The notes beneath the pieces are model-generated. The model did not search any database and had not been told where the DNA came from. It saw nothing but the letters and a program-made list of their open reading frames with translations. 6,757 nt of DNA from Deltaproteobacteria bacterium (GTDB taxonomy: Bacteria > UBA10199 > DSSB01). Where the stretch lies: the NCBI GenBank assembly GCA_021772695.1, contig JAJFLL010000249.1, forward strand, positions 1-6,757, in the 5' to 3' direction. Shown here in pieces: positions 1 through 5,455 of the stretch (position 1 is the first letter of the stretch; each line of letters starts with the position of its first letter). Both the position numbers and the translations under genes were made by a program.

Positions 1-193
1 CGATGTGATCGAGCAGCGAGGCTTCGGGTGGTGCCTTGAGGTCGATACGGCGAATGGCCACGGTGACCATTTGGGTGCCGCTGGCCTCATGGGCTTGTTG
101 CATCACCGAAAAATTTTCGTATTTGCCGGTGCCTAAAATCAACCGGGAGTGGAAGGTTTTATCTGCGATTTGAAATGTCATGGTATCATCCAT
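1..193 (-). CDS. thiG: Thiazole synthase ThiG, N-terminal fragment (runs off left edge)
   Basis: ThiG builds the thiazole phosphate ring of thiamin in the cytoplasm from deoxyxylulose 5-phosphate, dehydroglycine (iminoglycine) and sulfur carried on ThiS thiocarboxylate. About 64 codons are visible. After a short lead (MDDTMTFQIADKTFHSR) come LILGTGKY and then VTVAIRR, the two N-terminal signature blocks of the ThiG TIM barrel, followed by SLLDHI. The rest, including the C-terminal phosphate-binding region, lies outside the window. The ATG at 193 leaves a 6-base gap after the thiS stop. A second in-frame ATG at 181 (MTFQIADK...) is an equally reasonable start and is closer to the usual ThiG N-terminus. 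Neither has a strong ribosome-binding site, so translation is probably coupled to thiS. The gene shares the TPP-riboswitch-controlled transcript with thiS. The identification is secure; the exact start is not. Confidence 0.93.
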   Translation of the reverse strand, partial: MDDTMTFQIADKTFHSRLILGTGKYENFSVMQQAHEASGTQMVTVAIRRIDLKAPPEASLLDHI

Positions 194-199
194 TCTAGT

Positions 200-403
200 T
201 TAGCCACCGCCCACCGCATGAAACACCTCAACTTCGTCTCCGTCGCTCAGAGAGGTGTGATCGAATTGGGAGTGGAAGATCACTTCCCAATTGACCGAGA
301 CCGCGATTTGCCGTGGATTGATTTGTAAATGACGCAAAAACTCACCGACGCTTATGTCTTTCGGAATTTCTTGAGTTTTGCCATTGAGTAGAATTTGAAT
401 CAC
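200..403 (-). CDS. thiS: Thiamin biosynthesis sulfur carrier protein ThiS
   Basis: This is a 67-residue ubiquitin-fold sulfur carrier. Its C-terminal Gly-Gly is adenylated (by ThiF in the known pathway), converted to a thiocarboxylate, and donates sulfur to ThiG. The sequence begins IQILLNGK, has the typical mid-region VGEFLRHLQINPRQIAVSVN, and ends DGDEVEVFHAVGGG with the required terminal GG, matching family length. I chose the GTG at 403-401. The upstream in-frame ATG at 430 lies inside the conserved TPP aptamer, and its nine extra residues (MPAKGSGIF) are not ThiS-like. The GTG has a Shine-Dalgarno sequence, AGGGAAG (420-414), 10 bases upstream, and that sequence is the 3' strand of riboswitch stem P1. 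The gene lies immediately upstream of thiG. Confidence 0.93.
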   Translation of the reverse strand: MIQILLNGKTQEIPKDISVGEFLRHLQINPRQIAVSVNWEVIFHSQFDHTSLSDGDEVEVFHAVGGG

Positions 404-414
404 GAAAATACCAC

Positions 415-497
415 TTCCCTTCGCCGGCATGATCCGGATCAGGTGCTAAGGGTCCTCTCGAAAGAGTTCTCAGTCGCGTTGCGACTCCCCTAGGGAT
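415..497 (-). ncRNA. TPP riboswitch (THI element) aptamer
   Basis: On the minus strand the leader of thiS holds all conserved parts of the TPP aptamer in order. They are AGGGGAG (P2 5' side, about 491-485), the hairpin AGTCGC-AAC-GCGACT (P3), the core CTGAGA (473-468), a variable stem CTCT-TTCG-AGAG closed by a UUCG loop, GACCCTT (454-448), ACCTGATCCGGATCATGCCGG with its P4/P5 elements, and GCGAAGGGAAG. P5 pairs CCGG with CCGG where the common version is CTGG/CCAG, so base pairing is kept by compensating change. P1 is UCCCU (496-492) with AGGGA (420-416). Because AGGGAAG is also the thiS Shine-Dalgarno, TPP binding that stabilises P1 should hide it. Translational control is therefore the likely mode. 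I see no separate intrinsic terminator hairpin between the aptamer and thiS. Confidence 0.95.
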
Positions 498-504
498 GGA
501 GCGC

Positions 505-533
505 AACCTAACATCGGCCCTATAATCCGTCAA
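505..533 (-). promoter_or_regulatory. Predicted sigma70-type promoter for the thi transcript
   Basis: On the minus strand, TTGACG (533-528) is followed after exactly 17 bases by TAGGTT (510-505). The -35 matches the TTGACA consensus at five of six positions. The -10 is weaker (TAGGTT against TATAAT) but keeps the key first T, second A and last T. Seven bases further on, at about 498, transcription would begin just at the 5' strand of riboswitch stem P1, which supports the call. The -35 lies in the last codons of the upstream MBL-fold gene, so the stop codon of that gene sits in the spacer. Confidence 0.6.
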
Positions 534-1377
534 CGGGCTTTGCGTCAGATATTTCGAGGTTTTCTGGTGAATCTTGAAACTTTTCACCTGGAACGGCGCC
601 TGTAGCGGTAAAGTTCGGAAGCGATAGGCTTTCTCCCGGTTGCAGAATTTTTAAAGATTGGAGCCGGTTTTGTTGTTGGGCCAATGCGGTGAGTTCTTTT
701 AACAAGGCTTCTGCGGTGGCCTTGCCAAAGCGGAAGGAGTCCCAGCGAATGGGAATCAAGACCTTAGCCCCCAGGTCTTCGCAGGCTTGCAGGGCCTTGG
801 CGGGACTCAAGCTGCTCTTCGGGCCCGTGGCATGACCGGGTTGAGGTTGGATCGGAAGTAAGGCCACATCGATGTGAAAGCGTTTTCCGGCCCCTTTGAA
901 ATGGGGACCGTAGCCGGTATTGCCGGGAAAATAAATATTGGCCGTAGGAGATTCCAGCAGATATGCCGTGGATTGAGTGTAACGAAGGGGAATCCATCGT
1001 TTGCCGCGCTTCATGGTGGGCAGGGCATGGATCACACAGTTTCCTTCTTGGTGACTCCCCGCTGGCGCTACTTCGGTGATGGGGTTGGGAAGGAATTTTT
1101 GCACCCATTTGCCTAAGCCCTTTGGCGTCAAAATCGGAGTGTGGGTTTTAAAATATTTATAACTGAAGATGTCGAGGTGATCTCGATTGGCATGACTCAC
1201 TAAGATGGCGGTGATTTCAGGCAAATGCTGGGGTGCGAGGCCCGGCACCCGGCCGCGCCGTTTCAGGGGCCACAGCTTTGAGGAAAAATTGGGATCGGTG
1301 AGAAAGTTCAAGTTTCCCAATTGAATCAATACGGTAGCGTGACCGAGGTAAGTTATTTTTCCGTTGGACGGCTGCAT
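520..1377 (-). CDS. MBL-fold (NAPE-PLD/UlaG-like) protein with degenerate metal site
   Basis: This 285-residue protein has the metallo-beta-lactamase fold of the NAPE-PLD/UlaG-like group. Family landmarks run in order: ITYLGHATVLIQ (8-19), LTDPNFS (26-32), a VPGLAP loop (44-49), ILVSHANRDHLD (58-69), the ALPTMKRGKR block (118-127), IYFPGNTGY (148-156), ALLPIQPQP (172-180), LSPAKAL (190-196) and IPIRWDSF (208-215). In active relatives these blocks read HxHxDH, a QHW-type block, GDTGY, HxxP and PIHWGTF. Here the second His of HxHxDH is Asn64, the QHW His is replaced (around Lys123), the bridging Asp is Asn153, the HxxP His is Ser (188-189) and the PIHW His is Arg211. His62, Asp66 and His67 remain. 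Hydrolase activity of the usual dinuclear zinc type is therefore doubtful, although the reading frame is intact. No signal peptide is visible. The only preceding sequence able to start translation is the ATG at 1377, which has no clear Shine-Dalgarno. Substrate and role are unknown. Confidence 0.88.
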   Translation of the reverse strand: MQPSNGKITYLGHATVLIQLGNLNFLTDPNFSSKLWPLKRRGRVPGLAPQHLPEITAILVSHANRDHLDIFSYKYFKTHTPILTPKGLGKWVQKFLPNPITEVAPAGSHQEGNCVIHALPTMKRGKRWIPLRYTQSTAYLLESPTANIYFPGNTGYGPHFKGAGKRFHIDVALLPIQPQPGHATGPKSSLSPAKALQACEDLGAKVLIPIRWDSFRFGKATAEALLKELTALAQQQNRLQSLKILQPGESLSLPNFTATGAVPGEKFQDSPENLEISDAKPVDGL

Positions 1378-1391
1378 AGCTTGGAGCTATG
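1375..1391. promoter_or_regulatory. Perfect 17-bp palindrome between divergent start codons (possible operator)
   Basis: The plus strand reads CATAGCT, TGG, AGCTATG: a perfect 7-bp inverted repeat around a 3-base centre. It fills most of the 23-bp gap between the divergent MBL-fold and alr genes and includes the minus-strand ATG (1377-1375). A site like this could bind a dimeric regulator of both genes, or form a small hairpin in either mRNA leader. Only the symmetry is observed; the function is inferred. Confidence 0.35.
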
Positions 1392-1400
1392 GGATAAACC

Positions 1401-2525
1401 ATGAATAAGGCTAAGTTTTCAAACCAATTCCGCGAAACGGTGGCGAGAGTTGATTTGACGGCCTTGCGGGAGAATTTGGCCCTGGCCCGCGAGCTGGCTG
1501 GAGCGGGAGTTTCCTTGATGGGGGTGGTCAAGGCGCAGGCCTACGGCCATGGTGCCGTACCCGTGGCACAAACCCTGGTTGCAGCTGGTATTGAGGCCTT
1601 GGCAGTGGCCACTCCTGAAGAAGGGTTGGAATTAAGAGCAGCGGGCCTGCCGACTCCCATATTTATCTTAGGGGGGCCCTTTGGCGCCCCGGGCGACCTT
1701 TTGGCCCAAAATAATCTCACCCCGGTGGTTTTTACCGAAGCCCAACTGCAACATCTGCAAAATACTTTGTCGGGACCGCTGAAGATCCATCTAAAAATTG
1801 ATTCCGGCATGACGCGATTGGGGATTCGGCCAGAGCAATTAAATGAGTTTCTTTCAGTCCTCAAAAAATATCCTCAATTAATACTCCAAGGGGTGCTCAC
1901 CCATTTGGCTAGTGCCGATGAAAGTTTCGAAGGCGCCACGGCAAGGCAATACGAATGCTTTTATGAGGCCCAAGAACGGGTAAAAAAGGAATTTCCAGAT
2001 GTGGAATGGGTCCATATGGCCAATAGTGCCGCCTTATTAGGACAAAAGCTCGGAGGTTATAATTGGGCCCGCCCCGGAATCATGTTGTACGGGGCCAATC
2101 CCCATCCACGATTTACAACGGCCCAGCGCCTGCGCCCGGTCATGAGCTTTGAAACCCAAATCTTAAGTCTTAAATCGGTTCCGGCGGGCACGGCGGTGAG
2201 TTACGGCGGGGAATGGGTGGCCCCCCGGCCCAGTCAGATCGCCGTTTTACCCGTGGGATATGCCGATGGGTACCTGCGTGCCTTGGGCAATCGTGCTGAA
2301 GTGATGATCGAAGGCAAGCGAGTGCCCGTAGTCGGACGGGTGTGCATGGATCTCATCATGATAGATGTCACCCAAATTCCCGAAGTACGTTTGAATCAGC
2401 GGGTCTTGCTCTGGGGGGCCGGACTTCCCGTTGAAGAGGTAGCCGCCTGGGGTGGGACGATTTCCTACGAACTGTTATGCCAAGTTTCCGGTCGAGTGCC
2501 TCGAATCTACGAGGGAGGAAGGTAA
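1401..2525 (+). CDS. alr: Alanine racemase (PLP-dependent)
   Basis: It interconverts L- and D-alanine in the cytoplasm, supplying D-alanine for peptidoglycan. The 374-residue length is normal for Alr. The N-terminal PLP barrel starts at VDLTALRENL (17-26). GVVKAQAYGHG (41-51) contains the PLP-binding Lys44. LKIDSGMTRLG (131-141) has the conserved Arg139 and ARPGIMLYG (223-231) the Arg224 that contacts the PLP ring nitrogen in the family. The C-terminal beta domain carries the second catalytic base Tyr268 in VSYGGEW (266-272), then LPVGYADGY and VGRVCMDLIMIDVT (311-324), and ends at VSGRVPRIYEGGR. The start ATG at 1401 has only a weak ribosome-binding site (TGGGA, about six bases upstream). 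The gene opens a close-packed run: mlaE begins 7 bases after its stop, and its last codons supply the mlaE Shine-Dalgarno. The promoter must lie in or beyond the divergent MBL-fold gene; I cannot place it. Confidence 0.96.
   Translation: MNKAKFSNQFRETVARVDLTALRENLALARELAGAGVSLMGVVKAQAYGHGAVPVAQTLVAAGIEALAVATPEEGLELRAAGLPTPIFILGGPFGAPGDLLAQNNLTPVVFTEAQLQHLQNTLSGPLKIHLKIDSGMTRLGIRPEQLNEFLSVLKKYPQLILQGVLTHLASADESFEGATARQYECFYEAQERVKKEFPDVEWVHMANSAALLGQKLGGYNWARPGIMLYGANPHPRFTTAQRLRPVMSFETQILSLKSVPAGTAVSYGGEWVAPRPSQIAVLPVGYADGYLRALGNRAEVMIEGKRVPVVGRVCMDLIMIDVTQIPEVRLNQRVLLWGAGLPVEEVAAWGGTISYELLCQVSGRVPRIYEGGR
2513..2522 (+). promoter_or_regulatory. Ribosome-binding site that sets the mlaE start
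   Basis: GGGAGGAAGG lies 10 bases before the ATG at 2533 and is the strongest Shine-Dalgarno in the window. It is embedded in the last alr codons (Glu-Gly-Gly-Arg). It favours 2533 over the upstream in-frame ATG at 2452, which would overlap alr by 74 bases and add residues unlike any MlaE. Confidence 0.75.
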
Positions 2526-2532
2526 ACTTGAG

Positions 2533-3333
2533 ATGTTGAGAAGATTTTTGGCCTACATCGGTCGACCTTGCGCCGATACCATCGAAGGTTTTGGGCATTT
2601 TTTTCGTTTCAGTTACCAAACCTTGTATTGGTGTTTGCGACCGCCCTGGCGTACGGCCCGCCTTTCCCAAGAAATGTTGGCCATCGGGGTGAATTCCACC
2701 CTGATCATTGTATTGGTGGCCCTGTTTGCGGGCATGGTATTCGCCCTGCAAACGGGAAACTCCTTTCGGCTCTTCGGTGCCGAGACCTTGGTGGGGGCCA
2801 CCGTGGGGATCGCACTCACCCGTGAACTCGCACCGGTTTTTACGGCCCTGATGATTGTGGCCCGCGCCGGCAGCGCCATGGCTGCCGAAATCGGAACCAT
2901 GCAAGTCACCGAACAGGTCGACGCCTTGAAGGCCTTGGCCGTTAATCCCATCAATTACCTCGTGGTTCCCAAAGTTTTGGCCACCACTCTGATGGTTCCC
3001 CTCCTAACGGCACTTTTCAACGGTGTGGGTATTTTGGGAGCCTACTTAGTGGCCGTCCATTTATTGCAGATACCCGAAGGGCCCTATTTGATGCGGTACC
3101 GTGATTTCGTCGATACGGGCGACCTCTACCAGGGCTTGATCAAGGCGGTTTTTTTCGGTCTCCTGGTAAGTTTGATCGCTTGTTATAAGGGTTATCGAAC
3201 ACGAAACGGTGCGGCAGGAGTGGGACGATCCACCACTGAGGCGGTGGTCATTGGCTCGGTCTTGGTGTTGGTCTCGGACTATTTTCTGGCCACCTGGTTA
3301 TTAAAACTTTTTCCCGATTATCCATTTCAATGA
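2533..3333 (+). CDS. mlaE: MlaE-family lipid ABC transporter permease
   Basis: It is the inner-membrane permease of an MCE-type phospholipid transporter, pairing with the MlaF ATPase and feeding or receiving lipid through the MlaD ring. From the ATG at 2533 it has 266 residues, the usual size. After an amphipathic N-terminus (1-45) come hydrophobic segments at about 49-72, 86-112, 142-175, 200-218 and 235-258. The family signature is clear: RELAPVFTALMIVARAGSAM (97-116), then AEIGTMQVTEQVDAL (118-132) and NPINYLVVPKVLA (138-150), corresponding to the usual ELGPv..GR.GsaiaAElGtM and PiryLv.PR blocks. The long loop at about 180-200 (PEGPYLMRYRDFVD) is expected in MlaE. A late GYRTRNGAAGVGRSTTEAVV motif (220-239) completes the match. 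Its TGA overlaps the mlaF ATG by 4 bp (ATGA), implying translational coupling. The direction of lipid movement cannot be read from sequence. Confidence 0.95.
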   Translation: MLRRFLAYIGRPCADTIEGFGHFFRFSYQTLYWCLRPPWRTARLSQEMLAIGVNSTLIIVLVALFAGMVFALQTGNSFRLFGAETLVGATVGIALTRELAPVFTALMIVARAGSAMAAEIGTMQVTEQVDALKALAVNPINYLVVPKVLATTLMVPLLTALFNGVGILGAYLVAVHLLQIPEGPYLMRYRDFVDTGDLYQGLIKAVFFGLLVSLIACYKGYRTRNGAAGVGRSTTEAVVIGSVLVLVSDYFLATWLLKLFPDYPFQ

Positions 3334-4073
3334 TTTCCATTCAAGGCATTAAAAAGCGATTTGGTGAGCATGAGATTCTCAAAGGGGTGGACCTAGAGAT
3401 TCCTCCGAATAAAATCACGGTCATTCTTGGGCAATCGGGCCAGGGAAAAAGTGTCCTGCTGAAAATGATCATGGGGTTGTTGACTCCTGATCACGGAAAC
3501 ATTTTATTGCAGGGCCAAGATCTGCGAGATTTGGGTCACGACGATCGCAGTCAGTATGCCAAGAAAATCGGCATGTTGTTTCAAAACGCCGCTTTATTCG
3601 ATTCCATGAATGTGGAAGAAAATGTGGCCTTTCCTTTAAGGGAACATACCAAATACAGTGATGCAGTGATCCGTGAAACCTTGGAAACCATGTTGAATGA
3701 TTTAGGTCTCCCCGATATCTACCAAAAGATGCCAGCCGAATTGAGTGGTGGCATGCGCAAAAGGGTAGGGTTGGCTCGAGCTCTGGTTCTCAAGCCTGAG
3801 ATCATGCTCTATGACGAACCGACTACGGGTCTCGACCCCATTTTGGCCGATTCGGTGGACCAGCTCATATTAAATACGGGCCAAAAATTTGGAATTACCT
3901 CGGTAGTGGTTTCCCATGATATTGAGGCGGCCTTTAAAATCGCCGACAAGATCGCCCTGCTACATGAAGGGGTCATCCTCGAGGAGGGAAAACCTGAAGA
4001 ATTTCGCAAATCTAAAAAACCCTTTGTGCAACAATTTATCCTTGGTAAGGCCGGGGAGGGGTTCATCGGCTGA
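3330..4073 (+). CDS. mlaF: MlaF-family ABC transporter ATPase
   Basis: It is the cytoplasmic ATPase that powers MlaE. The 247 residues carry every ABC motif: Walker A GQSGQGKS (34-41), Q-loop FQNAALF (84-90) with Gln85, signature LSGGM (138-142) followed by RKRVGLARAL, Walker B IMLYDEP (158-164) with the catalytic Glu163, D-loop GLDP (167-170) and the switch His196 in VVSHD (193-197). The SVLLK continuation of Walker A and the C-terminal PFVQQFILGKAGEG tail are typical of the MlaF/Ttg2A branch rather than of amino-acid or metal importers. No Shine-Dalgarno precedes the ATG, which fits re-initiation from the overlapping mlaE stop. mlaD follows after 3 bases. No STAS-domain mlaB gene occurs in the cluster, so any MlaB partner would be encoded elsewhere or be absent. 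Confidence 0.96.
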   Translation: MISIQGIKKRFGEHEILKGVDLEIPPNKITVILGQSGQGKSVLLKMIMGLLTPDHGNILLQGQDLRDLGHDDRSQYAKKIGMLFQNAALFDSMNVEENVAFPLREHTKYSDAVIRETLETMLNDLGLPDIYQKMPAELSGGMRKRVGLARALVLKPEIMLYDEPTTGLDPILADSVDQLILNTGQKFGITSVVVSHDIEAAFKIADKIALLHEGVILEEGKPEEFRKSKKPFVQQFILGKAGEGFIG

Positions 4074-4076
4074 GTC

Positions 4077-5444
4077 ATGAAACACGATTTAAATACCGAT
4101 GTTAAAATTGGCATTTTTGCCCTGATTGTAATTGGAGTCTTGGCTTACATTACCCTTGATGTGAGTAATGTATCCCTGACGCCGGGGGCGACCTATACCG
4201 TCTACACCTTTCTGCCCAGCGCCGAGGGGGTTACGAAAAAGACACCGGTGCAAATCGCGGGAATTCCTGTGGGTGTGGTCTCTTCCATCAACCTGATCGA
4301 CAATACTCGCGCCCGAGTGGCTATGAAAATCAAAAACAAGGTGCAAGTCACCGAAGATATGGTGGTCAACCTACGTAGCCGGGGTGTTTTAGGCGATGTT
4401 TATCTGGAATTGGTGCCAGGTAAACAGGCCGGAGCGGTTCTCGAAAACGGCGATACCCTGGTGAACTCCCGCCTTGCCGTGGATTATCAAGACATCTTTG
4501 AGACGACCGCCGATATTTCCCGTGATTTAAAAGAAATTACCCAAGCCATGAAGGAATATACGGTGTCCGATAAGTCGGTCGTCTCGAATATCCTGCAAAA
4601 CATGGAAGAACTTACCAAAAACATGGTCAATATCAGCAATCAAAATTCCGAGAATATGCGGGTGCTGGTGCAGAATTTGGCCGAATTGAGCAAGGACCTG
4701 CGTCGCTTGGGAAAAGATGGCGGCGCCGAATTAGAAGAGGCCTTAAATCGAATTTCATCAATTACTCAGAAGATCGAGCAAGGTGAGGGAACCCTTGGGC
4801 GTCTGATCAATGACGAGACCACCATCGATAAGACCAATGCTATCTTAAGCGATGTGAAGAATTTAACAGAGCCCATCGGTCGATTGCAATTGGGCTTAGA
4901 TTACCACATGGAATACCTGGGCGCTTCCTCGGAATATAAAAATATAATCAATATGAAGTTCAGCACCCACCCAGATAAGTATTTTCTCTTCGGGGTGGTC
5001 CACGACACGAACCCGCCCCCCAGTTCTAACACCTCCATCGAAACTTTTGAAACAGGAGGGGTGACCACAGTGGTTGCCAAAGAGACCAGTACTTTTGATA
5101 AAATCCGTTTTAATGCCCAATTGGCTAAAACGTTTTCTGACTTCACCATACGGGGTGGTTTGATCGAAAGTACCGGTGGTGCCGCAGTGGATTACATCAA
5201 GGGTCCTGTTAAAGTGTCGTTACAAGGGTATAATTTTGGAAACGCCGGCCAATCCCTGAAGGCCAGTGCTAATTTGAATATTACCAACTCACTATATATT
5301 ACCGGCGGGACCTACCTGTTTGGCGGAACCGATAGTGTCTCGGGCATTAAATACGGACCCGACTGGTTTTTGGGTGCGGGCATCCAGTTCACGGATCAGG
5401 ACTTTACTTCCTTATTAGGGGGAGCCGGGTTATTCGTTCGATAA
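4077..5444 (+). CDS. mlaD: MlaD-type MCE protein with long helical stalk and beta-rich C-terminal domain
   Basis: This is the lipid-carrying partner of MlaE and MlaF. In the 455 residues I see a short cytoplasmic start, one membrane anchor at about 10-28 (IGIFALIVIGVLAYITL), one MCE domain at about 36-115 (including VQIAGIPVGVVSSI and LRSRGVLGDVYLEL), and a helical, mostly polar stalk at about 137-268 containing the EGTLGRLINDET motif common in MCE proteins. A beta-rich domain follows (about 270-455) with ten or so alternating strands, including FTIRGGLIESTGG, VKVSLQGYNFG, LYITGGTYLFGG and WFLGAGIQFTD. E. coli MlaD is under 200 residues and lacks this last domain. The layout resembles long MlaD proteins, described from diderm Firmicutes, that span both membranes and end in an outer-membrane barrel. 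That role is inferred here. The start ATG follows the mlaF stop by 3 bases; the GGGGAGGGG sequence 15 bases upstream is rather distant for a ribosome-binding site. Confidence 0.9.
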   Translation: MKHDLNTDVKIGIFALIVIGVLAYITLDVSNVSLTPGATYTVYTFLPSAEGVTKKTPVQIAGIPVGVVSSINLIDNTRARVAMKIKNKVQVTEDMVVNLRSRGVLGDVYLELVPGKQAGAVLENGDTLVNSRLAVDYQDIFETTADISRDLKEITQAMKEYTVSDKSVVSNILQNMEELTKNMVNISNQNSENMRVLVQNLAELSKDLRRLGKDGGAELEEALNRISSITQKIEQGEGTLGRLINDETTIDKTNAILSDVKNLTEPIGRLQLGLDYHMEYLGASSEYKNIINMKFSTHPDKYFLFGVVHDTNPPPSSNTSIETFETGGVTTVVAKETSTFDKIRFNAQLAKTFSDFTIRGGLIESTGGAAVDYIKGPVKVSLQGYNFGNAGQSLKASANLNITNSLYITGGTYLFGGTDSVSGIKYGPDWFLGAGIQFTDQDFTSLLGGAGLFVR

Positions 5445-5455
5445 GAAAGGCTTTT

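Noticed and set aside
404..430. ATG at 430 as the thiS start
   Set aside because: The ATG and the codons after it are conserved TPP aptamer sequence, and the ThiS homology begins at the GTG at 403.
455..466. Hairpin CTCT-TTCG-AGAG as an intrinsic terminator
   Set aside because: It is the variable stem between the CTGAGA core and GACCC of the TPP aptamer, and no T-run follows it.
521..526. TATAAT on the plus strand as a -10 element for antisense transcription
   Set aside because: There is no -35-like hexamer at the right distance upstream (about 498-504 is GC-rich), and the sequence encodes the end of the MBL-fold gene on the other strand.
342..587. Minus-strand open frame of 81 codons across the riboswitch
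   Set aside because: It runs out of frame through the riboswitch, the promoter and the ends of two real genes, and has no recognisable protein features.
764..1108. Minus-strand frame of 114 codons and plus-strand frame of 80 codons (874-1116) inside the MBL-fold gene
   Set aside because: Both overlap a well-supported gene in other frames and show no family motif or ribosome-binding site.
1394..1422. Minus-strand TTGAAA (1422-1417) with GTTTAT or TTTATC about 17-18 bases later as the promoter of the MBL-fold gene
   Set aside because: The -35 is fair but the -10 matches only about half of the consensus, so it is too weak to list as a feature.
2452..2532. Upstream in-frame ATG giving MlaE a 27-residue N-terminal extension
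   Set aside because: It lies wholly within the alr coding region, its residues are not MlaE-like, and the strong Shine-Dalgarno at 2513-2522 points to the ATG at 2533.
2368..2904. Long minus-strand open frame of 178 codons opposite alr and mlaE
   Set aside because: It is antisense to two strongly recognisable genes and its composition (rich in Gly, His, Gln and Arg) looks like a codon shadow.
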